Origin: Nesterenkonia cremea
GTDB taxonomy: Bacteria; Actinomycetota; Actinomycetes; Actinomycetales; Micrococcaceae
Direction: 5' to 3'
Assembly (NCBI RefSeq): GCF_014642675.1
Contig: NZ_BMIS01000001.1
Location: 372,001-436,000, forward strand
Length of the DNA stretch: 64,000 nucleotides
The notes below the pieces were generated by a model that worked only from the letters and a program-made list of their open reading frames with translations, was not told the origin of the DNA and made no database searches. Shown here piece after piece: positions 49,245-58,081 of the stretch (position 1 is the stretch's first letter; every line of letters begins with the position of its first letter). The translations under genes and the position numbers were made by a program.

Positions 49245-50024
49245 TCAGCCGGTCTGCCGGTCCCGTAGGCGGTTCAGGATGATCTCGGCCGCCGGCTGGG
49301 ACGTGCGGATCACGGCCTCATGGCCGCGGTCGGGGATCTCCTCCATGCGTCCCTGGGGCAGCAGGTCGGTGATCTGCTGGGTCCACGGGCGCGGGCAGAC
49401 CCGGTCCTTCTCCCCGCGCAGGACCATCACATCGGCCTGGATATGCGGCAGCGACTCCTCGATCCGGTGATCGAGCATCTGGCGCATCTTCTTGAAGAAC
49501 CAGCGAGGCCCCGCCTTGGCGTACTGCGCAGTTCCCAGCGCCAGGACCTTGGGGCTCTCCCCGGCCAGGTCCTGGACCATCCGCAGGGCCTGCCGAGCCG
49601 CAGTGCGCTCGGCCTGGTTCACCGCCGGGGCGATCAGCACGCCGGTGCTGCTGAGTTCCGGGTGCCGGGCGTGGATCTCCGCGACCACCTGGCCGCCCAT
49701 CGAGTGCCCCACCAGGACCGGATCCTGCAGCTGCTGCTCACAGATGAAGGCGGCCATGAAGTCCCCGGTCTCCGGGATGCTCAGTGGGGTCTGCGGCTCC
49801 GGGGAGTCGCCGAACCCCGGCAGATCCACCGAATACACGGTCCCGTGGGCGGAGAGCTCAGCGGCCAGCTCCGCATAGACCGCGCGGCCCATCCCGATCC
49901 CGTGCACCAGCAGGAACGGCCGTCCGCCCCGGCTGGGCGCCGGCGCATCCGCCGCGCGGGCATGCCGGTGGTAGGCCATGGTCCGGCCCTGATGCGTGAA
50001 GTGCTCGGTGACCCCCTCATCCAT
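49245..50024 (-). CDS. Alpha/beta-fold hydrolase
   Basis: 259-residue soluble hydrolase. LLVHGIGMGRAVY forms the oxyanion region, nucleophile Ser in LVGHSMGGQVV, Asp in LRGEKDRVCP and His in IPDRGHEAVI. The general alpha/beta-hydrolase layout resembles esterases and haloperoxidase-like enzymes; substrate not predictable. ATG 50024 lies nine bases after a minus-strand GATACT (50034-50039), giving an almost leaderless mRNA; GTGs at 50030 and 50033 are alternatives. Monocistronic, convergent with putP. Confidence 0.85.
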   Translation of the reverse strand: MDEGVTEHFTHQGRTMAYHRHARAADAPAPSRGGRPFLLVHGIGMGRAVYAELAAELSAHGTVYSVDLPGFGDSPEPQTPLSIPETGDFMAAFICEQQLQDPVLVGHSMGGQVVAEIHARHPELSSTGVLIAPAVNQAERTAARQALRMVQDLAGESPKVLALGTAQYAKAGPRWFFKKMRQMLDHRIEESLPHIQADVMVLRGEKDRVCPRPWTQQITDLLPQGRMEEIPDRGHEAVIRTSQPAAEIILNRLRDRQTG

Positions 50025-50147
50025 GAGCACCACAGTATCGGGCGGCAGGCCCGACGCCGGCGCGGCACCGCCGCTTCACAGGCTCAGCAGCTGCACCGGT
50101 CCAGCCGCCGGCCCGGTTCAACAGGTGCCCTCACCAGCCGAACAGGC

Positions 50148-50600
50148 TCAGCCCTTCAGCCGGCGCATGGTCTGGTGGGAGAGCACCCGGCTGACTGCCG
50201 GCAGCTGGGAGAGGGTGGAGATGCTCAGCGCCTCATAGGCTTCGCCGTCGGCCACCTGCACCCGCAGGTAGTAGTCGGGCTGGCCGAACATGCGCCGTAC
50301 CTCGGTCACCTCGGGCACAGCGACGGCGGCGGCCTCGAAGTCCTGGACGGTGGCGGTGTTGTTCACCGCGATGTCCACAGCCACGATCACCTCGAAGCCC
50401 TTGCCCGCGGCCTTCGGGTTCAGTGCGGCGTGGTATCCCTCGATCACGCCCTCGCGCTCCAGGCGCTGCACCCGGCGCAGGCAGGGTGCGGGGGTCAGGC
50501 CCACGCGGCGGGCCAGTTCGGTGTTGCTCAGCCGGGCATCGTTCTGAAGCTCAGCAATGATCGCACGGTCCAGGTCATCCACCGCATGGTTGTTGCTCAT
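50148..50600 (-). CDS. Lrp/AsnC-family transcriptional regulator
   Basis: 150-residue regulator with an N-terminal helix-turn-helix (LDRAIIAELQNDARLSNTELARRVGLTPAPCLRRVQRLEREGVI) and a C-terminal RAM ligand domain (FEVIVAVDIAVN, VRRMFGQPDYYLRVQVAD). Divergent from azlCD, so it probably senses branched-chain amino acids and activates the exporter, as Lrp does for brnFE in corynebacteria (family knowledge). The ATG is six bases after a minus-strand TAGTGT, so leaderless. Confidence 0.94.
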   Translation of the reverse strand: MSNNHAVDDLDRAIIAELQNDARLSNTELARRVGLTPAPCLRRVQRLEREGVIEGYHAALNPKAAGKGFEVIVAVDIAVNNTATVQDFEAAAVAVPEVTEVRRMFGQPDYYLRVQVADGEAYEALSISTLSQLPAVSRVLSHQTMRRLKG

Positions 50601-50606
50601 AATTCG

Positions 50607-50657
50607 ACACTACCATCGCGCAGAAGCAATTTATGTGCATGAAATTTTTATTATCAT
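50607..50657. promoter_or_regulatory. Divergent lrp/azlC control region with AT-rich dyad
   Basis: ACACTA (50607-50612) is the minus-strand -10 TAGTGT of lrp. TATCAT (50652-50657) is the -10 of azlC, six bases before its GTG. Between them lies AATTTATGTGCATGAAATT (50628-50646), an AT-rich imperfect dyad around ATGTGCAT, the best candidate Lrp-binding site. The AT content contrasts sharply with the surroundings. Confidence 0.6.
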
Positions 50658-50663
50658 TGCCCT

Positions 50664-51374
50664 GTGGATGATGCCCTGAAGGACGACGGCCGGCTGCTGC
50701 GTCTGACCCCCGCCGCCCGCACGGGCCTCTCCATCTCCCTGGCCGTGGCGCTCTACGGCATCTCCTTCGGCGCCCTGGCCGTGGCCTCCGGTCTCACCTT
50801 CTGGCAGGCCGTGGCGCTGAGCGCGCTGATGTTCACCGGGGGATCGCAGTTCGCCTTCATCGGGGTGCTGGCCTCCGGCGGCTCCCCGGCCACCGCCTTC
50901 ACCGGGGCCACGATGCTGTCCATGCGCAACACGATCTACGCAGTCCAGCTCAAGGCGCTGCTGAACCCCGCCGGTGCTGCGAAGTACGCCGCCGCCCAGG
51001 TCACTATCGATGAGTCCATGGCCGTCTCCACCGCCCAGGAGTCTCGCGCCGAACAGCGCCGCGGCTTCTGGATCACCGGCGTGGGCGTCTACATCGGCTG
51101 GAACATCGCCACCGTCATCGGGGCGGTGGCCGGCGACTTCATCGCCGAGCCGGAGGCCCTCGGCCTCGACGGCGCCGTGGTGGCTGCCTTCCTGGCCCTG
51201 CTCTGGCCGCGCCTGCGCTCCAGGGAGCCCTGGGCCCTGGCCGTGCTCGCCGCACTGGTGACCACGCTGACCATGCCGTTGGTTCCCGCAGGCATCCCGA
51301 TCCTCATCGCCGCCGGCGTCGCGGTGGTCTGGGGCCTGATCTCCTCCCGCCGGCAGCAGGAGGTGGCTGCATGA
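50664..51374 (+). CDS. azlC: AzlC-family branched-chain amino acid exporter, large subunit
   Basis: 236-residue membrane protein with about seven hydrophobic segments, equivalent to BrnF/AzlC. FTGGSQFAFIGVLASGGS and the ATMLSMRNTIYAVQLKALL motif are diagnostic. Works with the AzlD-type small subunit to export isoleucine, leucine, valine or methionine. The GTG start is set by the -10 box six bases upstream and by divergence from lrp; its stop overlaps azlD (ATGA). Confidence 0.93.
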   Translation: MDDALKDDGRLLRLTPAARTGLSISLAVALYGISFGALAVASGLTFWQAVALSALMFTGGSQFAFIGVLASGGSPATAFTGATMLSMRNTIYAVQLKALLNPAGAAKYAAAQVTIDESMAVSTAQESRAEQRRGFWITGVGVYIGWNIATVIGAVAGDFIAEPEALGLDGAVVAAFLALLWPRLRSREPWALAVLAALVTTLTMPLVPAGIPILIAAGVAVVWGLISSRRQQEVAA

Positions 51375-51685
51375 GCGAGCTGTGGATATGGATCCTGGTG
51401 GCCTGCGCAGCCGCCTACGCCACCAAGATCATCGGCTATCTGGTGCCCGCCGCCTGGCTGCAGCACCGCCTGGTCACCCAGATCTCCGGTGTGCTCACCG
51501 TGGCGCTGCTGGCAGCACTGGTGGCTATGAACACCGTCTCCGGTGACGACGGCCTGGCCTTCGACGCGCGGATCGGTGCCCTTCTGGCCGCCGCCGTGGC
51601 GCTGATCCTGCGCGCACCGTTCATCGTGGTGGTGATCGTCGGAGCAGGAGCCGCGGCCGGGCTGCGCCTGCTCGGGGTGCCGTAG
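51371..51685 (+). CDS. azlD: AzlD-family branched-chain amino acid exporter, small subunit
   Basis: 104-residue partner of AzlC with four hydrophobic segments; AAAYATKIIGYLVPAAWL at the N-terminus and ALILRAPFIVVVIVGAGAAAG at the end fit the family. ATG overlaps the azlC stop by four bases. Ends 9 bp from the stop of the convergent HAD gene, with no obvious terminator between. Confidence 0.92.
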   Translation: MSELWIWILVACAAAYATKIIGYLVPAAWLQHRLVTQISGVLTVALLAALVAMNTVSGDDGLAFDARIGALLAAAVALILRAPFIVVVIVGAGAAAGLRLLGVP

Positions 51686-51694
51686 TTCAGGACC

Positions 51695-52513
51695 TCAGAG
51701 CGACGCCGCCCAGCGGTGCAGGAACTCGGCCCCGGCCTCGTCATGGATGGCGCCGGTCTCGGAGACCAGCACCGGGTACTCCGTCTCCGGGACGCCGTCG
51801 GCCGGGCGCACATCCACATGGCGGACCGTATGGCCCTGCTCGTGGAGCCAGTCGGCCATCGCATAGTCGGTGCGGGAGTCGCCCATCGTGTACCAGGCCT
51901 GCGGGTGGATGTCCCGCTCAGCCAGCAGCTCCAGGCTGCGGGAGGCGCCCAGATCCTTGCCCAGGCGCTGATGTTCCACGTCGGTGGAGATGATCGTCGG
52001 ATCGATCCGCACCTCCTCCAGGCCGTGCTTCTTCAGCAGGGCGGGCACGGCGGCGTCGAACTCCTCCTGTGCCCGCAGATACCGCTCGGAGGGCACATGC
52101 ACGTGCTGCTCCACCGAGACCATCGCGCGCTTGGTCTCATCGAAGAACATCAGCTCGGAGAAGCGCTCGGCCACCAGCTCCCTGACATCCTCCGAGAGGG
52201 CGTCGGGAAGCTTCAGCTCAGCGTCCACGGACACCTCGCCGAGTCCTTCAGGGGTGACCTCGGCCCAGACGGCGCCCTTCTCGCTGACCGTGTAGACCGG
52301 CGTCGCAGGTTCCAGCTCGGCGGCCCGCAGCACCGGGACCACCTGCTCAGCGATGAAGGCGTCCGAGCGTCCTGTGTTGAAGATGACTGGGATCCCGGCG
52401 TTGGCCATCAGGACCAGGTCCCGGCCGATGGACTCCACGGCCACCGTCCGGGAGACCGGGGAGGCGATGGGGCCGTCGACGTCGAGCAGCAGCCCGAAGG
52501 CAGGGGCGCTCAC
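51695..52513 (-). CDS. HAD-superfamily hydrolase (Cof/sucrose-phosphatase-like)
   Basis: 272-residue phosphatase-type protein. Motif I is LLLDVDGPIASP, where the usual DxDGT is DVDGP; motif II VIFNTGRSD; motif III Lys near LGKDLGASRSLELLAERD; motif IV YTMGDSRTDYAMADWL. A cap of about 110 residues lies between motifs II and III, as in class IIB HAD enzymes. Substrate unknown; a sugar phosphate is likely. Its start overlaps the DoxX-like gene stop by four bases, so it is the second gene of an operon. Confidence 0.85.
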   Translation of the reverse strand: MSAPAFGLLLDVDGPIASPVSRTVAVESIGRDLVLMANAGIPVIFNTGRSDAFIAEQVVPVLRAAELEPATPVYTVSEKGAVWAEVTPEGLGEVSVDAELKLPDALSEDVRELVAERFSELMFFDETKRAMVSVEQHVHVPSERYLRAQEEFDAAVPALLKKHGLEEVRIDPTIISTDVEHQRLGKDLGASRSLELLAERDIHPQAWYTMGDSRTDYAMADWLHEQGHTVRHVDVRPADGVPETEYPVLVSETGAIHDEAGAEFLHRWAASL

Positions 52514-52920
52514 TTCTTGCTCAGCAGGTCATCCAGCACCAGGGTCACGCCGGTGCCGAACATGACGATGTCCTTGGCGATCGGGGTGCCCGCCTCAGTG
52601 GGACGGATGCCGTCCTCCTTGGTCATCTCCGGGGTGCGGAAGTACATGGCCATCAGGGCGCCGGAGAACCCGGCCAGGCCTGCACCGGCCACCCAACTGG
52701 GGACGAAGGGCGTCAGCAGCGCGGCGCCCAGGGCGACCTCGCTGCGGGAGAGAGTCTCGCGGAACGTGCGCGGCGAGAGCTTCTTCACCGGCGGGACGCC
52801 GTTGGCGCCCATGTCCTGCATGCCGGCGGCGGCCTCTTCGGGCAGCTTCCTGATGTCCAGGCCTGCGTTGAGGATCAGGGCGCCTGCGGTCACACGTGCG
52901 GGGAGATGGCTCAGCTTCAT
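52510..52920 (-). CDS. DoxX-like small membrane protein
   Basis: 136-residue protein with three to four hydrophobic stretches (ARVTAGALILNAGLDI, SEVALGAALLTPFVPSWVAGAGLAGFSGALMAMYF, DIVMFGTGVTLVLDDLL), resembling DoxX/MauE-type membrane proteins whose biochemical role is unclear. The ATG lies six bases after a minus-strand TAGGTT (52927-52932), so leaderless. First gene of an operon with the HAD hydrolase. Confidence 0.65.
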   Translation of the reverse strand: MKLSHLPARVTAGALILNAGLDIRKLPEEAAAGMQDMGANGVPPVKKLSPRTFRETLSRSEVALGAALLTPFVPSWVAGAGLAGFSGALMAMYFRTPEMTKEDGIRPTEAGTPIAKDIVMFGTGVTLVLDDLLSKK

Positions 52921-52980
52921 GCCGCAAACCTAACAGCCGCCTGGGCGCCGGGGATATGCGGTGGGTCACGGGTAGATAGG

Positions 52981-52986
52981 TAGGAT
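52981..52986 (+). promoter_or_regulatory. -10 box TAGGAT of the aldolase gene
   Basis: TAGGAT would start transcription near 52993, about 52 bases before the GTG at 53045. An in-frame ATG at 52985 lies inside this box and so cannot be the start if the box is used. Confidence 0.5.
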
Positions 52987-53044
52987 GGGCCGCGAAGGCA
53001 CCGACGCCGTTGCCGCCATCGATCCAGACCTGAAGGAGTTCAGC

Positions 53045-54067
53045 GTGGCTATTGCAACACCGGAGAAGTACAACGAGATGATCGACGCCGCCAAGTCCGG
53101 CGGCTACGCCTACCCGGCTGTGAACGTCACCAGCTCACAGACCCTGAACGCCGCCATCCGCGGTTTCGCCGAGGCAGAGTCCGACGGCATCATCCAGGTC
53201 TCCACCGGCGGGGCGGCCTACTGGTCCGGTGCCTCCATCAAGGACATGGTGGCCGGCTCCCTCGGCTTCGCCGCCTTCGCCAAGCAGGTGGCCAAGAACT
53301 ACGGCGTGAATATCGCCCTGCACACCGACCACTGCCCCAAGGACAAGCTGGACGGCTTCGTGCTGCCGCTGCTGGAGGCCTCCGAGGCCGAGGTCAAGGC
53401 CGGCCGCGACCCGATCTTCAACTCCCATATGTGGGACGGTTCCGCCGAGACCCTGGAGGAGAACCTCCGCATCGCCGTGGAGCTGCTGGAGCGCACCTCC
53501 GCCGCCAAGCAGATCCTCGAGGTCGAGATCGGCGCCGTCGGCGGCGAGGAGGACGGTGTGGAGAACGAGATCAACGAGAAGCTCTACTCCACCGTCGAGG
53601 ACGCCGTCGCCACCATTGAGGCGCTGGGCACCGGCGAGAAGGGCCGTTACATCACCGCGCTGACCTTCGGAAACGTCCACGGCGTCTACAAGCCCGGCAA
53701 CGTGAAGCTGCGCCCGGAGATCCTCAAGGAGATCCAGGACGCCACCGGTGAGAAGTACGGCAAGGACCGTCCCTTCGACCTGGTGTTCCACGGCGGCTCC
53801 GGCTCCACCGAGCAGGAGGTCCGCGACGCGGTCAGCTACGGCACCATCAAGATGAACGTCGACACCGACACCCAGTACGCCTTCACCCGTCCGGTGGCCG
53901 GCCACATGTTCTCCAACTACGACGGCGTCCTGAAGGTAGACGGCGAGGTCGGCAACAAGAAGACCTATGACCCGCGCGTCTGGGGCGCCAAGGCTGAGGA
54001 GTCCATGGCCGCACGCATCGTCGAGTCCGCCCAGTGGCTGGGCTCGGCCGGCAAGTCGGTCAAGTGA
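53045..54067 (+). CDS. fba: Class II fructose-bisphosphate aldolase
   Basis: Zn2+-dependent glycolytic and gluconeogenic enzyme cleaving fructose-1,6-bisphosphate to two triose phosphates. 340 residues. Zinc and catalytic motifs: LHTDHCPKDKLDGF, FNSHMWDGSAETLEENL, EVEIGAVGGEEDGVEN, TFGNVHGVYKPGNV, VFHGGSGSTEQEV and KMNVDTDTQYAF. The GTG at 53045 has AAGGAG seven bases before it, supported by the promoter position. The long hairpin downstream ends the transcript. Confidence 0.97.
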   Translation: MAIATPEKYNEMIDAAKSGGYAYPAVNVTSSQTLNAAIRGFAEAESDGIIQVSTGGAAYWSGASIKDMVAGSLGFAAFAKQVAKNYGVNIALHTDHCPKDKLDGFVLPLLEASEAEVKAGRDPIFNSHMWDGSAETLEENLRIAVELLERTSAAKQILEVEIGAVGGEEDGVENEINEKLYSTVEDAVATIEALGTGEKGRYITALTFGNVHGVYKPGNVKLRPEILKEIQDATGEKYGKDRPFDLVFHGGSGSTEQEVRDAVSYGTIKMNVDTDTQYAFTRPVAGHMFSNYDGVLKVDGEVGNKKTYDPRVWGAKAEESMAARIVESAQWLGSAGKSVK

Positions 54068-54094
54068 TGCGCTGAGCGCCCACACACCTCTGGG

Positions 54095-54160
54095 ATCACC
54101 CCGTCCTCCTCCCGCAGATCGGTCCTTTCGGGCCGCTGCTCGGGAGAAGGGCGGGGTGAT
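54095..54160 (+). terminator. Long hairpin terminator after fba
   Basis: ATCACCCCG (54095-54103) pairs with CGGGGTGAT (54152-54160), with inner pairing of CTCCCG and CGGGAG. The stem is followed by TTCGTC. It separates fba from the HAD gene. Confidence 0.65.
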
Positions 54161-54192
54161 TTCGTCTCGGCGGGTGTGCCAAGATCACTGGC

Positions 54193-55050
54193 ATGCGTGA
54201 GCAGCTGATCCTTCTGGACTTCGACGGAACCCTCTGCCTGGGCGATGACCCGGTGCTCTTCTACGCGGAGCAGGCCGACCTCCTGCTGGCGGAGAAGGGG
54301 CAGGTTCCCGACGCCGGCGGTGAGCCCGACGCCGCTGCCTCGCCGGAGAGCGGCGGCATCCGCGCCGCCGTGGAGCGCGCCTTCGCGCAGAACACCCTGC
54401 TCGCCTCCGAGATCCGCTACGACGCCTCCGGGTGGCCGCTGGGGGTGGACCAGGAGGCCGTTCGCTCAGCCGCGGCGCAGGAGGCAGGGAAGGCCAAGGC
54501 CCATCCGACCTCCTGGCCCCTGCAGGACGGCTACCAGCTGGTCCAGCTGCTCGCCGTCCAGGCTGGGCTGAGCGACGAGGAGGCCGGCGTCGCCTTTGCG
54601 CAGGGACGCCGGGCTCTGCTGGCCCGCGGACTGGAGCACTCGGACGTCCACGCCCCTCAGGGGGCGGACGAGCTGCTTGCTCGGCTGCGCGAGGTGGCCG
54701 GCGTCGTGCTGATCACCAACTCTCCGGCTGACGCCTTCGGCCCCTGGCTGGAGCATCTGGGGCTGTCCGACAGCTTCGACGCGGTGATCAACGGGGCGCA
54801 GAAGCCCTTCGGGATGCCGGCTGCGGTGCGCGCGGCCCAGGAGCGGGCCGGCCTGGAGGTGGATCCGCAGCGGATCATCTCGGTGGGGGACATCTGGCGC
54901 AATGATCTGGAGCATGTCCACGCCCAGGGCGGCACCACGGTGCTCATCGACCGCTTCGGCACCGGGCTGGGTGATCCCACTCGCCGTGTGCAGCAGTGGA
55001 GTCAGGTCTCTGAACTGCTGACGGGAATGACCCGTGTAAACATTGAGTGA
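54193..55050 (+). CDS. HAD-family hydrolase
   Basis: 285-residue phosphatase-type protein. Motif I LLDFDGTLCLGDD, motif II VVLITNSPADAF, motif III Lys in NGAQKPFGMP, motif IV ISVGDIWRNDLEH; the helical cap (about 30-155) follows motif I, as in class I HAD enzymes. A CAAGAT box (54180-54185) seven bases before the ATG suggests a leaderless mRNA. It lies 159 bp before the phosphonate-type binding protein gene, but it lacks the features of phosphonoacetaldehyde hydrolase, so a link to phosphonate use is only positional. Confidence 0.85.
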   Translation: MREQLILLDFDGTLCLGDDPVLFYAEQADLLLAEKGQVPDAGGEPDAAASPESGGIRAAVERAFAQNTLLASEIRYDASGWPLGVDQEAVRSAAAQEAGKAKAHPTSWPLQDGYQLVQLLAVQAGLSDEEAGVAFAQGRRALLARGLEHSDVHAPQGADELLARLREVAGVVLITNSPADAFGPWLEHLGLSDSFDAVINGAQKPFGMPAAVRAAQERAGLEVDPQRIISVGDIWRNDLEHVHAQGGTTVLIDRFGTGLGDPTRRVQQWSQVSELLTGMTRVNIE

Positions 55051-55209
55051 CGGCTGGGCCAACTGACGGGTGCCAGGTTGTCGCCCCTTCGGCCGCACCC
55101 TAGAGTGATGCTCGTAACTGCGCACGTCAGAAGCCTTACCGGGCTCCTCGCTGCGCAGGGAGGCCGATGAGGCCCGGCACCTGCATCTTGTTGGAAGAGG
55201 GAACTTCAT

Positions 55210-56208
55210 ATGCGCACAAAGACCAAGTCCGCCTTCGCGCTGGGCAGCGTTCTGGCCCTGGGCCTCTCCGGCTGTGTGGCCGATGAGAGCGACGACGGCG
55301 ACGGAGGAGATGACGGCGAGCCGCTGGTGCTGGGCTTCCTGCCCTCCCAGGATGATGATCAGCTGGTCGAGGACGCGACGGCGATCGCCGAGCAGCTCAG
55401 TGAACACCTCGACCGCGAGGTCGAGCACTACATCACCGAGGGATATGCCGGCATGGTCACTGCGCTGCAGACCGGCCAGGTGGATGTGGCCATGGGCCTG
55501 GGCCCGGTGGTCTTCACCCAGGCGATCGATCAGGCTGATGCGGAGCCGATCCTTCAGGCGGAGCGCTTCGGCTCAGACACCTATGTCACTCAGTGGTTCA
55601 CCGATGACCCGGACACCTACTGCCTGGACGAGCCGGTGGAGGGTGAGACCGACCAGGGCTACGAGATGCTCTACTGCAACGGCACCGATGAGGCCGAGGA
55701 CGGTCCGGTCGGCGAGGAAGCCCTGGAGCTGATCGAGGAGGGCCAGACCATCTCCTTCGTGGATGAGGGATCGGCCTCGGGTTACTTCTACCCGGCGACC
55801 CAGCTGCGAGAGGTCAACGGCTTCGACCCGCTCAACGACATCGACGCCCAGTTCGCAGGCGGCCACCCGCAGTCGGTGCAGAACGTCTACGAAGGTGAGA
55901 TCTCCGTGGGAGTCTCCTTCGACGACGCGCGCGAGGGCATGGTCGAGGAGTTCGAGGACGTGGGCGAGCAGGTCGTGGTCTTCGCCTGGAGCGAGAACAT
56001 CCCCAACGACGGCATCGCCGTCTCCTCCGAGATCGATGAGGAGGAGACCGAGACGATCAAGACCGCGTTCGAGGATATGGCCGCTTCGGAGGAGGGGGCT
56101 GAGGCGCTGTTCGATGTCTACGAGATCGACGGTCTTGTGGATGTCGACACCGAGGGGCTGGAAGCTGCCCGCGAGGTCGCCGCCGACTTCGGCGACGAGG
56201 CCGAGTAA
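55210..56208 (+). CDS. phnD: Phosphonate/phosphite ABC transporter substrate-binding lipoprotein
   Basis: 332-residue extracellular receptor. A lipoprotein signal ends LGLSGC (lipidated Cys22), followed by an acidic linker. PhnD-type pattern: LVLGFLPSQDDDQL, ITEGYAGMVTALQTGQVDVAMGLGPVVF, then SFVDEGSASGYFYPATQL, the anion-binding loop. ATG at 55210 follows AAGAGGGA. It heads a D-C-E-E importer. No phosphonate C-P lyase or phosphite dehydrogenase gene lies in the window, so phosphonate, phosphite or phosphate esters are all possible ligands. Confidence 0.9.
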   Translation: MRTKTKSAFALGSVLALGLSGCVADESDDGDGGDDGEPLVLGFLPSQDDDQLVEDATAIAEQLSEHLDREVEHYITEGYAGMVTALQTGQVDVAMGLGPVVFTQAIDQADAEPILQAERFGSDTYVTQWFTDDPDTYCLDEPVEGETDQGYEMLYCNGTDEAEDGPVGEEALELIEEGQTISFVDEGSASGYFYPATQLREVNGFDPLNDIDAQFAGGHPQSVQNVYEGEISVGVSFDDAREGMVEEFEDVGEQVVVFAWSENIPNDGIAVSSEIDEEETETIKTAFEDMAASEEGAEALFDVYEIDGLVDVDTEGLEAAREVAADFGDEAE

Positions 56209-56250
56209 GGTCTGGGAGAAACGGAGAGTCTCTCCCCTTCCGACTGCGTC

Positions 56251-56288
56251 TCAGGGCTCACCCGCGGTACTCTGCGGGTGAGCCCTGA
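56251..56288 (+). terminator. Intra-operon hairpin between phnD and phnC
   Basis: TCAGGGCTCACCCGC (56251-56265) pairs perfectly with GCGGGTGAGCCCTGA (56274-56288) around an eight-base loop. It has no T-run, so it may partly terminate or shield the phnD mRNA 3' end, giving more binding protein than transporter. Confidence 0.65.
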
Positions 56289-56315
56289 GAGGCTGGAAGG
56301 CAGAACTGTCACACT

Positions 56316-57088
<773 letters not shown>

Positions 57089-57092
<4 letters not shown>

Positions 57093-58081
57093 GCACGCCG
57101 GCCATCGAAGCACCGGCACGGCCGCAGAAGCCGAGGCCCGCAGCCTCGGCCTATGCGGGACTGCTGGCAGCCGCCGTCGGACTCATCCTCTTCTTCCTCT
57201 GGAGCTCCACCTCCACCCTGCAGCTGGACATCGGGGTGGCCCGCCTGCCGCTCTACCCGATCCTCGGCGCGTTGGGCGTGTTCGCGGTCCTGGCGCTGTG
57301 CTGGAGGGCCCGGACCGGGCCCCTCACCGCCCTGGGCGCGCTGGCCGTCATCGGGGTCACCTGGTGGGGCGGCTCCGGAATCGGTTTCACACTGGCACCG
57401 CTGTGGGAGGACTTCGACCGCGGGTGGCCCATCATCCAGGAGTTCCTCGACCCCAGCTGGGGCTTCATCTGGCGAGTCTGGGACCAGTGGGTGGTCACTC
57501 TGGCTATGGCCGTTGTGGCCACCGGAATCGGCTGCTCGGTGGGGCTGCTGCTGGCCATGCTGGCCTCCCCGGTCTCCAGCCCCAGCAAGCCGGTCTCCCA
57601 GGCGGTCAAAGCCATCAACTCGGTCATCCGCTCCATCCCGGACATCGGCTACGGGCTGCTGTTCGTCGCCATGCTCGGAGGCACCGCAGCCGGTGCGGGA
57701 GAGATGGCCGGCATCCTGGCCCTGATCATGTTCAACATCGGCATCATCGCCAAGCTCACCGGTGAGACCATCGACTCTGTGGACAAAGGACCGCTTGAGG
57801 CTGCAGACGCCACGGGCTCCACACTGCTCCAGCGTGATCGGATCGCGGTCCTGCCACAGATCCTCCCCGGCTACTCCTCGTACAGCCTCTACGTCTTCGA
57901 GCTGAATATCCGCGCCTCGGTGGTGTTGGGCATCGTGGGGGCCGGCGGAATCGGCTCGACCATCTCGGTGCAGCTCTCCCACTTCAACTACTCCAACATC
58001 TCGGCCATTATGATCGCCCTGGTGATCGTGGTGCTGATCGTGGACTACGTCTCGCTGACCATCCGGAGGAGGATCACGTGA
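57089..58081 (+). CDS. phnE: Phosphonate ABC transporter permease, first copy
   Basis: 330-residue membrane subunit. An extra N-terminal part with three hydrophobic segments precedes the usual permease core (WVVTLAMAVVATGIGCSVGLLLA onward); the ATPase-contacting loop is GPLEAADATGSTLLQRDRIAVLPQIL, followed by VVLGIVGAGGIGSTI. Overlaps both neighbours by four bases. It pairs with the second permease to form a heterodimer. Confidence 0.93.

Noticed and set aside
52985..53044. ATG 52985 as the start of the aldolase
   Set aside because: It overlaps the likely -10 box, and the GTG at 53045 has AAGGAG and gives the usual family N-terminus.
54193..55050. HAD hydrolase as phosphonoacetaldehyde hydrolase (PhnX) because of the phn neighbours
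   Set aside because: The N-terminal motif and cap do not resemble PhnX, and no phosphonate transaminase is present.
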